NCBI GenBank assembly: GCA_030063045.1
Contig: JAQSEB010000011.1
Coordinates: 310,001-374,000 of the forward strand
DNA length: 64,000 bases
Origin: Pratylenchus scribneri
Lineage: Eukaryota > Nematoda > Chromadorea > Rhabditida > Pratylenchidae
Reading direction: 5' to 3'
A model generated the notes under the pieces. That model made no database searches, was not told the origin of the DNA, and saw only the letters and a program-made list of their open reading frames with translations. Positions 46,701-60,007 of the stretch are shown here, piece by piece. The first letter of the stretch is position 1; each line of letters starts with the position of its first letter. The position numbers and the translations under genes are program-made.

Positions 46701-49486
46701 TTTTTGTTTAAAATCTGTCAACTTAAAAATATATTTAAAAATTGTGAAATATTTATCAAATAATTTATTTTTATTTTGTAATTAGGCTTAATAATTTATG
46801 AATTAATCCATTACGTTTTGTTGCTCAACAATTTCTGGGATACAAAATTTGATTTTGTAATAAAAATTCTCCATGAAAATTGGCACTGGAGAGGGGGAGA
46901 AAATGAAATGAATTTGGGAATTGAGAGAAAGGAATGAAAGGTCCTTTCAATTTATTTGCAAAATTCTCTCAATTACAATTCAGCGACCTGCTACTGCCTG
47001 CAACGTGCAACCCCACCTCCCCCTTGGCCATTTTTATGACTCGATACCAATGCCTCTTGCCCTTAAATTTTGTTTTGATTTCCCTCAATTTCATTATAGA
47101 ATTTCGGGCTCTAAATCACATTGTTTGGCATATGATCCACGATCCTTCTAGTCATCTTCCAAAAAGAAGGGATTGGGCGGGGAGGGGATTGGAATTGGCG
47201 AGGGGAAAATGGATAGATTAGAATTTGAGGTGTGCCTTAATCCTCACAATTGTGGTGGGATGGATTGCATTCTAAAGGTCTTGATTGGGCCCAGCAAGCC
47301 GACCTGCTGTCTGATTGAGACCTGGGCAGTGAGTTTCGGTCCGGTCTCGGCCCGAGATCTCGGAAAGTTTCCGATCTCGGAAAGTTTCCACGACAGTCTC
47401 ATCTCGTCCGATCTCTAAAGGTTAAAATTCACAACCCAAAGGATAGAGGGGACACAAACATAATAAATATATTAATTTTTAATCGGCGCCTAATTAGCCT
47501 TCCAAATAATCTTAAACCTTGATCAAAATTTTTCGGTGCGTTGCAAAGCTGACGGATTCATCGTCGGCTATTTCGGTGCTGCCAGCCTATCCTCCCAACA
47601 AAATCCTCCAAAAAAAACATTAATGTTTTCCATAACCTAAATGCTTTAAACCTAGTTCTTTAAAAAGACCCATGATCCAAATTTTAGCCTTAAAATTGGC
47701 TCTAATTCACGAGATGGCTGTGCTTGTTGGTTCCGAACCGGAAGACATTGTCCATATTCTCTTCGGTTTGGGATGAAAACTTTTAACTAGATTATTTTTA
47801 TTTAATTTATAGCCAAACTTCCAATATGAACTCTGAGTGAGGCTTGAAAAATGAACTCATAATCAAAATAAAAATTATTAAATTCTAAATATTTGAGGGA
47901 AAGGCAAGGGAAAATGAAAACTGAGCTTTGCCTGAATTAATACACCTAAATAATAAATATTTTCAGGCAATGGCCAGTCAGCAGATGATTATTTTAATTT
48001 AGAAGATTTGAATGAAAAGAAGAAATATTCAAATTTAGAAGGAATTAAATTATCCGCTAACATTTAATTGAGGACGGAGTTAATTTTAAGTCAGAATTAG
48101 GCTAAAAGGATGCTTCGATTTTGGCCAATGTTTAATGGCCAATGCCTTTCTCACCGATTTATCTTGCTTTTGATGACTCAAATAAATAGGAGAAATAGAA
48201 AATGAATGAGAGAGAGAAGAAATGAAATTGGGAATAAAATGAAAAGAAAAAGTGGTTGGCAAAAGGCAAACGCAAAGGGAGACCATTGATTGATCGATTG
48301 ATGGTACATTGACGATGGCATTTTGTATTCATCGATTGATTTCTTTAAATGAACAATAAAAAGGATTTGGATCCGCGGACCAGGCGAATTAATAATATGA
48401 AGGGTAAAAAGCATCAAAGGAGGGGAAAATTAATGGATTTAAAAAGGCAGATTGGGGCAATATTTGATTGATAGGGTTACGGTACAGGCGATTAGGCAAA
48501 AAGTGGGGGTACAGTAGGACAAATAGGAAAGGTCCTTAAGCATTGTTGGCATTGACACTTAAAATCGAATTTAAGAGTGCCACTGTTTATGTAACAAAAT
48601 GCGAATTGTACTATAATTAATTTATTTTATTATTAATTAATTAAAATTTAAAATCATATTTTTATTATTTTAATTAAAATGACGAATTTGGCAAAATTCA
48701 TTGGTAAAATTTTATTGGATTTTGTGCTTCTCCTTTTCTGTTCCAAATGATCTTTATGTTTGAAAGAATTTTTGGCAGAAAAGAAACGCAAAAATTTGAA
48801 TATTTTGAACTTTTTATGATATCATTTTTATACCAAATTTTCCTTTTTTAAAATATTTGTATAAAATCTTCCAAAATTTTTTGGCTCAAATCCCATCCAA
48901 TATTTGCGCCCAAAAAAGTTGAGCCAAAATGTTCCAAACTTGGTCGACAATGTTTGGGCTGCCAAATCCCAAAAAGGAAATTCTGGTACGAATGGGAAAA
49001 TGCCATGGGCCAAAAGCATTTGGGCAAATAAAAAAAATATGAAAAATTATTTGTTTGACATTTTTGCCTTTGGGGATCACAAGGCATAGGATGGGACATC
49101 GGGGAGACAATCTATGAAATTGAGAATATCAAATAGGTGAATATAAAAACGGAACAAAAATATTTCTATCAACAAAAATTCCTTTTCAATTAACCAATTA
49201 GAAAAACTTATTTTTAATAATAACTTATAAATATTTTAGAGTAGGGAAAAATTAATTTAATGTACAACAAATCTTTTATGAATAAAACTCGTTTTTTAAT
49301 TGAGTGGTTACTAATTAATTTTATAATTTGAATACAATATTTTTCCTATTATTAGTGGCTCCAGCCCAGCAGGGCTGCTGCTATTTCTCATAGAATTATT
49401 TTAAAGTGGACTTTGGCCAATAATAGGAGCATAATCTTTTTAAAATTAATTTTATACTTTATTAGATAATTTTTATGCTTTACAGA
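46701..49486. other. Intergenic region
   Basis: No gene recognised apart from repeat copy D at 48441-48557. A CG-rich stretch near 47330-47410 has short direct repeats of CCGATCTCGGAAAGTTTCC-like sequence. Confidence 0.4.
48441..48557 (-). repeat. Dispersed repeat, copy D (short)
   Basis: Reverse complement of the family's left half: GGCAGATTGGGGCAATATTTG, GGTACAGGCGATTAGGC, AAAAAGTGGGGGTACAGTAGG, CATTGTTGGCATTG. The GC-rich half is missing. Confidence 0.75.
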
Positions 49487-52248
49487 ATGAAAATGAACAT
49501 TTATATTTGCATTGTGGCATCATCATTTCTTCTCTTCAATAATTTTCCTCTCATACAAACATTGACACCAAGTAAATACAATAAATAATATAAAAAAATA
49601 TTTTTTATTTTAAATTTACAGTACAAAAAGAGGTTACACTAGCCGCCGATAGACTCATCTTTGACCCATTTAACCAAATGAATTTGGAAATTCAAAATTC
49701 CAAAAAGCTATTTTCCACCACAGAAGGACCAATTCAAGTTGAATTGAAGAAATTGGATGAAGCAAAGGAAAAAGCGCTCGAGGAAATCATCAATTTAAAA
49801 AAGCATGCCTTGACGAATGCAAAAATAGAGAAGGATTTAGAGGAATTGAAGAATAAAATTGAAGGAAATGTAGATGTGAAGAATGTAGAAGAACAGGTAA
49901 AAATTTTGAAAATAATCATTGTATTTGATTATTTTTTGAAAAAAAAGCCAAAAATTGGAAATTACCTATCATTCAAAACCCAATTCAATATTCCAATTCT
50001 TTTTCCCCTTATAAAACCAATACATTGCGTTTCGGGGAAAAATTATTTTAAATAGATTTAAACCAAAGATTTGCTCAAAATTCGGTCATTAATTTATGAC
50101 TAAATTAAAATAGAAAGAGGCCATTTATCGAATCTCAAAATACCATAAATCCTCTATTAATATCCCCGAGGATATTAAATTTCGAATACTCTCAAGGGGG
50201 GAGGCTACAAATAAAGGGGAAGGATATTAATAGAGGATTTATAGCATATTTATTATTTGTAAAATTTTTAGGTAGGAGAAGTGTCAAAAGCATTGAAAAC
50301 GGCATTCGCTAGAGCCATGGAGATGGTTAAAGATGCTCATCAAAGGTTCACAAAGGAATTCAATGACAAAGTCAACGAATTAATAATTGCAAATAAAAAT
50401 GTGAGATTATTAAAATTAATGACAGAAAATTAATATTAATAAATAAAAGGGATTCTTTCCTAAAAATTAATTTTATTGGGATTTTAGGAGGAAACCGAAA
50501 TTCGTGATCAAAAGAAAATCGAAGATGTGAGAATCGAGGCTGCAAAAAGTGATGCTGAAAAAGAATTAAATAAACTCAATGATGAAGCGGAAAAAGAAGT
50601 GGATTTAAAAATCGAGGACGCAAATAATGCTATTATTGATGAAAAGGGAAAGGCATTAAAAGAATTGGAGGAAAAATTGAAAAAGAAATTAAATCCAGAT
50701 GGGGAAACAGTGAAGCCGGATGCGGCCACTCAGGTAAAAAAAGGCATAATAAAAATAAAATTCAGATTAAATTATCCCACAGGATGCCGCCAAAAATGCA
50801 GAAGAAAAGGTGCAAAATGCCGAAGAGAAGGGGGAAGAAAAAATCACAAAAGCGGGCCAAAGAGGGGAAAAGGAGGTGGAAGAGGCTCAAAAATTAGCAG
50901 AAGCCGACATTGAGGAAACGAAGGAGGCGGCCTTGGAAATGGCAAAAACAAATTCGAAAGGGGCAATTGATAAAATGAAAGAAGGGGAAGAAATGGCAAA
51001 AGCGGAGTTGGATGTGGCAATTACAAAGGCGGAAAAAAGAATCCAGGATGCAAAAGATGAAGCAGACAAATCCGTGAAAAAAGTCGAAAAAAAGGGAGAA
51101 GCCGACATTGATAAGGTGGGAAATGGGACAATGGAAGGTATTTTTAATTTAAGAAAAAAAATTGGAAATTGTTGGCATTATTTTTAAATTATTTGACATT
51201 ATAATTTAATTAATTTAATTAAAATTCCATTTTTTTAAATTTAAAGACTGCCAATCAACAAGTAAAAGCAGGAAAAACCCCGAAAAAATCTTCAAATGAA
51301 AAAAAATCTTCGAATGAAGAAAGTCCATCGGGAACGGCAGCCGTAGAAATCACAAAATTAGAAGGGAAAGGAGAGGTGATCGGAGCAGAAACGGAGGCAG
51401 AAAAATCATTGAATAAAGCATTTGAGGAGGCAAAAAAATCGTTGGCCGAAGTTTCTGAAAATGCAAAAAATTCATTGATCCAAAAGGCTAAAAAAGCAAT
51501 GGAAGAAGTGATCAAGGCAGGCGGAGGGGAAGGAGGAGGAGGTAATTTGAATTAAGTAAAAAACATTTTAATGTGCCAAAAACATTTAAAGGAAGCCAAA
51601 ATGGTGGAATTGCTTCACAAGCAGAGGTGGACAATTTCGAGAGTGTGAATGTCAAACCGCAAAGAGGTGGGTAATTTTGGGCTATATTTGAATTTATTCA
51701 ACGAAAAATTGCTTTAAATATTCCCAAATTTTCTGACCAAAAATTAGAAATAAGCCATTTGAGAATATATTGAACGGTTAAACAATAATTTAAACTATTT
51801 TACTAATGTGTCTTAATATATGGTCTAATTCAGAATTAATTAATTTATAAATATAAGAAAAATGGTAAATCAAACTATTCAAATTAAGTAAAAATTTAAA
51901 TAGATTCAAATTGCAACGATGTGGACACTGATAATTGTGTTGGAAATATGAATTTGTGCAAAAATCGGGTAATTCATTTTGCTTTGGAGAAATTTATTTA
52001 CCTATTTTGAAGGCATATTTCCATATAATGAGCAGAAGTTGCCGAATGACTTGCGGACATTGCATCCCCGAATCATTCCAATGCAGGGACAGATACAAAC
52101 CAGAGTTGGTTTAATTCAAAAATATTAAATTTATATGTGAATTTTGTACAGTTGCGATATGTGGGGCCCAGCATTTTGTCAAAGCAAAGTTTATACGAAG
52201 GGAATGAAATTGCAGCAATGTGCCCAATCATGTGGATTATGCAGTTAA
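49487..52248 (+). CDS. Secreted coiled-coil protein with two C-terminal ShKT domains
   Basis: Start ATG 49487 two bases after a TTTACAG (likely trans-splice acceptor). Signal peptide MKMNIYICIVASSFLLF. A long E/K/A-rich helical region follows through exons to about 51540 (..EEAKKSLAEVSENAKNSL), with heptad-like spacing, then a Gly-rich linker. C-terminal exons carry two ShKT modules. First, from 51910: C-x7-C-x6-C, intron of 44 bases, then CRMTCGHC. Second, from 52070: C, intron after the K-P, then C-x7-C-x13-C-x3-C-x2-C, ending one residue before the stop at 52246. All twelve cysteines are present. ShKT modules are common in nematode secreted enzymes and surface proteins; a toxic role is not implied. 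The long coiled coil makes this an unusual arrangement. Function unknown. Confidence 0.75.
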
Positions 52249-55200
52249 GGGGATGAATTTTGAGAGAATAAATAAATTCACTTTTTCTTAGTAAAACCTT
52301 AATCATTTTTGTTTTTTACAATCATTTAAATTGTGATATTTTTGAAATATTTTGATGAATAAATTAACCTTTTTTACCACCCTATCATTTACTCTGCAAG
52401 TTTTCTTAGAATTTTTGGGTCACATACCGTAAATATTCTATTTTAAGCCCATGGGCATATAAATTTCAGAGAGTACAAATTAATTCTTTCCGGAAAGAGT
52501 GCAAATTAATTCTTTCCGGAAAAGTGCAACCGGAACGACCGGAAAAAGTGCAAATTAATTCTTTCCGGAAAAGTGCAACCGGAACAACCGGAAAGAGTGC
52601 AAATTAATTCTTTCCGTAAAAGTGCAACCGGAACAACCGGAAAGAGTGCAAATTAATTCTTTCCGTAAAAATGCAACCAGAACAACCGGAAATAGTGCAA
52701 ATTAATTCTTCCGGAAAAGTGGAAATTATTTCTTCCGGAAAAGTGCAACCGGAACAACCGGAAAGAGTGCAAATTAATTCTTTCCGGAAAAGTGCAACCG
52801 GAACAACCGGAAAGAGTGCAAATTAATTCTTTCCGTAAAAGTGCAACCGGAACAACCGGAAAGAGTGCAAATTAATTCTTTCCGGAAAAGGGCAACCGGA
52901 AATAGTGCAAATTAATTCTTTCCGGAAAAGGGCAACCAGAAAAAGTGCAAATTAATTCTTTCCGGAAAGAGTGCAAATTAATTCTTTCCGGAAAGAGTGC
53001 AAATTAATTCTTTCCGGAAAAGTGTAACCGAAACGACCGGAAAAAGTGCAAAATTAATTCTTTCCGGAAAAGGGCAACCGGAAATAGTGCAAATTAATTC
53101 TTCCGGAAAAGTGGAAATTATTTCTTCCGGAAAAGTGCAACCGGAACAACCGGAAAGAGTGCAAATTAATTCTTTCCGGAAAAGTGTAACCGAAACGACC
53201 GGAAAAAGTGCAAAATTAATTCTTTCCGGAAAAGTGCAACCGGAACGACCGAAAAAAGTGCAAATTAATTCTTTCCGGAAAAGGGCAACCGGAAATAGTG
53301 CAATTAATTCTTTCCGGAAAAGGGCAACCGGAAATAGTGCAAATTAATTCTTTCCGGAAAAAGGCAACAGCAGGGAATATAGCCACCATTTTTATAAATT
53401 TTTATCCATTTTTAAAAATTCTTTTTAATCAACACACATTATTCTTATTCCATTTAAAATAAAAATATCTAAAAATTTTTCATTAATTCATAGAATGTGT
53501 TTTCGCTCTAATGCAAATTTAATTTTTTTCTATTTTCACCTGCAATTCTTCAATTATTTTAGTATTTTTTAGATAATCAAATCAAAACAATCTTTTCCTT
53601 GAAAATTATCTTTTTGGACCAAAATTTCATTAATGAATTCCATTTCCGTGCCATTCATTTTTTGCCTTACAAATAAATTACTTTTTCCATATTTACCAGT
53701 TGATTTTATATACCTATTCCATTTTTTATTATTTTATTTTTTTAGCATTTTAATAAAATTATCTACCGCTTATTCCACAAGAGCCGAGTTTGTCTTTGCA
53801 CCTTCAAAAAATTACCATAAATATAATAAAGAATAAATTCCAGAAATTGGCTATTTTTAGCCTTTATTGGAAATATTTAAATGTTTTTCATTTACCTATA
53901 TAATTGAATCCCTTAATAATATTTTTAATAATAAAGAACTTCAATGCCCAGCAGATGTTTTGGCACTTTGGGAGTTTGGGTTTTGATTTTGAGTTTTGAT
54001 TGATATTTTGCAAAAAAAAAAAAAATGCTGTCATTTTAAAGCAAATTGAAGTCATTCTCGAAGGCAAAATCTTCAAAAATTGAAGGCAAAAATTTTCAAA
54101 TAAATCAATGATTTTGGATAATTATTTTAATAATTCTTGAAAAAAATTTCCTCATAAAAGAATTTAATTATTAATTTAAAATTATTAAAATTATATTCAC
54201 TTTCAAATTCAAAAAGGAAAAAAAATTCTTATAAAAATTTCAAATTCTATTTTTGCACCCAATTAGACATATTCCAAAAATAGAAAAGATATGAAGCATA
54301 ATTAAATATTATTGGCGCCCCTTTGGGGGTCCATCCATCTTTTGAGGGGAAGTGAAATTCCCGTGGGAAATTTTAATTTCTTCTTTGCCTATAAAATTGG
54401 CCATAGAATTGGGGGAAGTGAATTTGGGCAAATTGCTCTTGGCCGAATGAAGCCGCAAGGCAAAATGACATTTTTAATGGGGAGAAGGAGAGGCAGGAGG
54501 TCAATTGGCTTCCGGGGAACAATTTTTGGGCCGAGAATTGGGATGGGGGCTTCCCTTTTGGAGGAAGGCAAATAAGTGCCCCAGGCCCAGGGAAAATGTG
54601 TTTTCGCCTTTTTCCCCTTTAATGCTTCATTAAATTAATATATTTCATCCCCTCGCGTTCGCTTTAAATCATTATTAATTAATTTTCCTATTAATGTTAA
54701 TGAATATTTTTGGATTTCTAAAAGTAGGCAAAAAATATTTAAATATTAGTATGATTTATACTTGACCGAAAAATGCAAATTTGTTGAATTTTTGTTTTGC
54801 TTAAATAACAAAAAAAAAGAATTGTATATTTTATTTTTACTATAATTCCATTACGCATAAATTACCAAAATAAAATGTTCCCTTTTTAAGTGAATTGTAC
54901 ATTTTGGATTGTCAGAAATGGTATATATTTGTTTATTAATTTATCGGCATTCCCCTTTTTACGTCACATTCCAATGGATTCTTTCAAAATTGGATTCTTT
55001 CAAAATTTAATTATCCAACAAAAATTGGAACAGAATATTCCAATTTATTTATTGAAAACGGCGGGCATTTTGCTTTCTCTCCATTCTCATAAAAGCATTT
55101 TGATATTTGAGATAAAATTCTTAATTAATTTTATCAAAAATCCTTTAAAAAATTTTCCTTTTTTATGTGAAAAACAAAAACAACTTATAGTTAGAAAATG

Positions 55201-55666
55201 AAGCCAATTTGAAAAAATACTTCCTTTTCATTGATAAAATTAGCCAAATTTTCATAGATATAAACATCTTCATTTATTCTTAAATTTGTGAATTTAAATT
55301 CGTGACATTTTTGTTGCAATTTTACAACAATTTTAACAACATCAAAGCATAAAAGGAATTACTATCCAGGAAATGTCTGGAAAAGACAAATACAGCTGAC
55401 TATCCTCGTTGACCAAAATTTAAATTGCCAACAAAAAGGCGTCAAATTACTTCCAACATCCAATTCATTCATTCATCCAAACACTCAATTTGTCATTTGT
55501 GTCAAAGGCAGACGAGGACATCATGCTCTGGAATTGACCAAAAGCCGGACACAATTTGGAACATTTTCCAGCATAATTTTATTTTTTTACTACATCAAAC
55601 AACATCAAACTTCTCCACCCATTTCAATTTTCAAATTTTCCCTCCAATTTGTCTTTTTCTCATTCC
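52249..55666. other. Intergenic region with minisatellite
   Basis: Holds the array at 52468-53370. The rest is AT-rich; short ORFs at 54.3 and 54.9 kb have no splice or homology support. Confidence 0.4.
52468..53370 (+). repeat. Minisatellite, GTGCAAATTAATTCTTTCCG family
   Basis: Some 0.9 kb of alternating modules: GTGCAAATTAATTCTTTCCG and GAAAAGTGCAACCGGAACAA plus CCGGAAA, in higher-order blocks of about 25 and 48 bases. Starts 220 bases after the ShKT gene. Open frame across it is an artefact of composition. Confidence 0.9.
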
Positions 55667-57375
55667 ATGATCTCCCCTTTGGCAAATTCGCAAATGATGA
55701 GCATTCCGGAATTGATAAGGTTGGAATTTTGCACACAATGTTATTTTTGATTAAATCATTACTAAACTAAAAGTAATTTCAAATAAATTGAAAAAAATAT
55801 GCATTTTTATTAAAATTAGGCCGGCCGCTTGACGAAAATACATTTTAATGTAGAAAATATTCCCAAAAATATTTTTTTGCAACAATTCATTCCTTTAATT
55901 CAGTTGTATCCTCGTTCTCTACATCCAACCAATTCTTTGCCTTTTGGGCATTCTTTTCAATGCCGCCTGTCTTGGCGTCTTCATTATGGTCTCAAATAAT
56001 CGAGAATATTATCGTAAAACTGTTTTGGTCTGTGAATTTATTTTCCATTCAAATTCAATTCAAAATTTAGATTCATTACCTTGGGGCAATGTCACTCTGC
56101 AATATTGGTCAATTGTTATTCACTTTTCCCGTCATAATTACGCCCGCAATTGAACAGGTCCAAATTAAAATTACAAATATAATACATTTTCCATCATTTT
56201 AGTTCATCGATGATGTTCGATTCCCTGCGGAGGCCACCGCAATCAGCAATTTCAATTCCAAGGCCGTAAAAATATTTTATCCATTATTGATGTCCTCCAA
56301 TTATTCGTGAATTCCATCATTATTAAATATATTTCCCCAATTCCATTATTTTCAGTTCAATTTGGCTGCTCACCTTGGTTTGTGGCCATCGTTTCCATTC
56401 AATTTGCCATCCCAGCAATGCGTGGAAACGACGGCTTCAATTTGTTCGGCACAGCAAAATTTGCATATTTGCATGCATTTTAATGGCAATTGGTAAATTT
56501 AATTAATTTTCAATGAATATCAATGAATATTTTTATTTGATTAATTTTAGCCATGAATTCCATTCGATGGTGGGAATTGGAAAAATCATCAACAGAAAAT
56601 GTGGAGGAATCAGTGGAAAGTGTGCTGCGTTTTTCCACAATTTATATTGTCCTCCAAGAAGGTTAAAAAATTAATTCAAAATTATTTAAAAAATAAATAA
56701 TTTTAAAATAATTTAATTTCAATTAAAATTAAAATTGTTTACAGGTTTTTTGTACGGATTTGGGGTCTACATAATTCCAATGTCCATGTTGATTTGGTTC
56801 AATTATAATTGCCTCCGAATTATTGCGGATTCCAGGGAAAATGTTAATTTTAAAATTATTAATTAATTTTAATTAATTAATTTTCAGCAACAACTTTTCC
56901 AAAATCGTTTACAAACTGAACATCGGACAGCGTTGATGACAATCACAGTTTTTTGTGCATTTTTTGTGTGCACCACAATGGCCATTTCCCTTCGTTTAGT
57001 GATGTAAATCAAATCAATTAATTATTTCCCCTTTTTATTATTTTAAATTAATTTCCTTCAGAATTGCATTCGGCAATCTTTTTGAATATGCCGAATTTGC
57101 TTGGCTTCCAGATTTGTCAAATTTATTGATGAATTTTAATTCACTGATTATGCCAATTGTTTGCTTCATTTTCACGTTGCAAATTTTAATTTTAAATATT
57201 TAATTTTGAAATTAAATTTAAGCCGTGCCTTTCGTGATCTCTTTTTTGCTCTTCGCCAAAATCGAAGCCAATATTATTTCGACAAAATTTTGCAGCAAAA
57301 TCAACGGCAAAGTTTGTGCGGCAAAATTGACGATGAAATGGACAAGAAGAAGGGACAAAATTCGAAAATAATTTA
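55667..57375 (+). CDS. Rhodopsin-family GPCR, peptide-receptor type
   Basis: Seven-helix receptor in the plasma membrane, most like nematode FMRFamide/neuropeptide receptors. Exons start at 55667 (short N-terminus), 55902, 56071, 56215, 56361, 56549, 56744, 56888, 57061 and 57223; introns are about 46-180 bases and phases match. TM1 ILVLYIQPILCLLGILFN; TM2 SLCNIGQLLFTFPVI; TM3 FYPLLMSSNYSSIWLLTLV ending CGHRFHSICHP where DRY would be (GHR here); TM5 YGFGVYIIPMSMLIWF; TM6 ALMTITVFCAFFVCTTMAI; TM7 LMNFNSLIMPIVCFIF in place of NPxxY; then a helix-8 FRDLFFAL and basic tail. The TM3 cysteine common in class A is not where expected. The start exon is the least certain part. Confidence 0.75.
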
Positions 57376-57829
57376 ATTATTTTTTAAAAATATTTTGTAC
57401 AAATTTATAATTATTGTAAATTGATTTTATTTATTTTGTATAAATTTAATATTTTTCGATTACAGTATATGAAATTAATTCACAAAATATATGTGCATCA
57501 TTCATCAAAAGGAACAAATTATTATTTTTCCCATCAAATATAATAAATTCATCGCTTTCCAAAATGATTCATTCATTTCGGTCGAATCCAATCCCCCAAA
57601 TGAACTTTATATTTATTTTATTAATTTATATTTTCTCCCATTAATTTTGTCCATTTTATTTTAATAACATCATTTTAACAAAAAATAATAATTTTATATT
57701 AATTTCATCGGATTTTGATAATTTTGTCTAAATAAATTATGCCAACTATTTCTAATCCGCCTTTCGGCAATTATATCAATTTTCTCCCATATTTTTTATT
57801 TTTAGATTATATTTTCCTCCCAATCTAAA
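57376..57829. other. AT-rich intergenic spacer
   Basis: Between two plus-strand genes; a TTTTTAG at about 57805 may be the trans-splice site of the next gene. Confidence 0.4.
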
Positions 57830-59662
57830 ATGAATATTCAACAATATATTCATTTTTTCTTCCTTTTGACCATCATTTTTGGCACTTCCCATTTGGATGC
57901 GCAAATTGATGAGAAAGATGGTAAATATATTTAAAATAAATTTAAATGAAAATTGGGTTAATATTAATTTAGTTTTTCAATGCCCACATTTTTATTATTC
58001 ACTTTCTCGGCAAAAAATTAAATTTATCAAATTATTATCATTTGTATATAATGATTTGAATTTGGTTCTTTTTCCCGAAATTCAATTGCTTAAAAGGAAT
58101 TTGCCTATATTCATTTTTTAGTGAATGCAACCGATCTATCGTATTGCATTTTTGCAACTGCTAATCTCACGGCCGATGCCGATATAAAAAATGCCGATGA
58201 AATGAAGGATGTGAATGCATTGTTGGCTAAAATCGAGGATGGAGATGCGAAAGAAGCGAAAGAAAAGGTCGAAAAAATGATCAACGATCGAAAGAATAAA
58301 GAGGAATTCACAACGGAAGGATATTCGATGGGATTGCCTGGGTTTTCAGATGAATTTGAAAAGGTCCCAATTAAGGTAAACAATTCAAATAAATATATTT
58401 AATTTATTTTATAATGATGACCCGCAACCGCCAACATCCAATTTTGACATTGTGGAAAGGGGCAATGATGAAATGGCCGATCAACTTTCAGAATGGGCCA
58501 ATCAGGGCGGGGCCATTCACAAATTGATCAAAGATTCGCCGCCGGGATTGTTCGATAAGAGGAGTGGTTTTGTGAAAAGTCAAGTGCGATTTGTGCGAAC
58601 ATTGCATTGCATTAAGGTTACTAAAATGAATGAAAATATTTTGTTTTGTGTTAATTTTACAGAAAATGGCATATTTGATGAAAAAGAAGAGGGGCCCCGG
58701 GAAGAAAGTGGAATATGCAATTGGCGGCATTTGGATTGGTGGAAAAAATGTAACTACAAAAATGGTGGGTGGGAGATTTGGATAAAAAAAATTAGTAGCC
58801 CAGCAGATTTTTTAAAAACTGATTGAACCAATAAAAAATGTGTGGCTTTTTCCATCAAATAATTAATAAATTCCAGTTCCTTCTAATTAAATTTAGCTTC
58901 TTTAAGTTGTCAAAAGGTATAAAAAAATAAAATTAATTGCTCTAATTTAATCTTTTTAAATTACCAAAAGACACAAAATTGATTGATTATCCCTGAGGCT
59001 ATGTTTTCCCAAAAAGCTTAAAAGCATATATTTAAAAATTTAAAATAAAAACAATTAGAATAAAATGTATTGGGAAAGGCCTTTTAAATTAGGGAAAATA
59101 TTCAAAATTCGATTCCAGCATTATATTATAAAAAAAAATAAAAACATACAAATATTGTATAAATACTAAATTCCCCTTCACTAATTAGAATGGCTCAGCA
59201 GAAATTGTGGAGGCAATGCAGAATGTGTCCAAATTGAAGAATGATATTCAAGCAATTGTGAACACTTCAACTGCTGCTGGTGAATTCAAATTCAAACTTG
59301 ATTGGGAAGAAGCGAAAAAGAAACGCGAGGAATTGGCCGCAGCCATTAAAAAAGTGGCAGAATTGGAGCAAGGAGAAGGTAAATCGATGGATCATTTCCC
59401 TAATAAATTTGTGTTTTTAAGGGAATTATTACTTCCCTAAAATTGCCTATTTGTTTATTAATTTTCGGCATTTTCAGGATCCAGCATGGATTTGATGGGT
59501 CTTTTATACGTCAATCGAAAGGATAAGGATGCTGAGGAGAAATACTTTGTCTACATTTCCGCCAATGACACTTATAGTCCGGTAAAAAAATATTAAATTA
59601 AATTTGATTAATTATTTCAGGAGGAGCATAAAGATTTCGAGTTGATTGAAGCAAAAAAGTGA
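57830..59662 (+). CDS. Predicted secreted protein, unknown family
   Basis: ATG 57830 with signal peptide MNIQQYIHFFFLLTIIFG and cleavage near SHLDAQ. Exon 2 (58122-58374) is helical and charged with an N-glycosylation-like NATD; exon 3 ends in RFVRTLHCIK; exon 4 (58663-58763) gives KKKRGPGKKVEYAIGGIWIGGKN; exons 5-7 (59191-59377, 59480-59580, 59622-59662) include VNRKDKDAEEKYFVYISAN and stop at 59660-59662. The acceptor between exons 2 and 3 is unclear: no AG lies between 58375 and about 58455, so either exon 3 starts at 58459 or the sequence there is altered. About 290 residues; no recognised domain. Confidence 0.55.
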
Positions 59663-60007
59663 AAGAATTCAGTCAGAAAGACGGAGAATTGAATAAACAA
59701 TGATTTTACATAAATTCGAATTATTTATAAATGGAAATAAAATTGCATTCATTCTTTTATTTTCAAAAAAGGTGGAATTAATTCAAAATAAGTTGGATGA
59801 ATTAAAGAAGATGTGCAAAATTAAGTTCGAAAAATTTGTAGTATAAATTTTTATTAATTCAAAATACTCTCATATAAAAAAATATCCAATTTAATATAAT
59901 ATATTTATTATTTATAAAGTGTATAATTTTTTAATGAATTTTCTGAAATTTCACATGAGGGAAAAATAATCAAATTAATTTAATTTTCCATTCCAAAATA
60001 ATTTCCT

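Noticed and set aside
52997..53347. 116-codon repetitive ORF
   Set aside because: Translation of the minisatellite; no start context, splice sites or non-repeat sequence.
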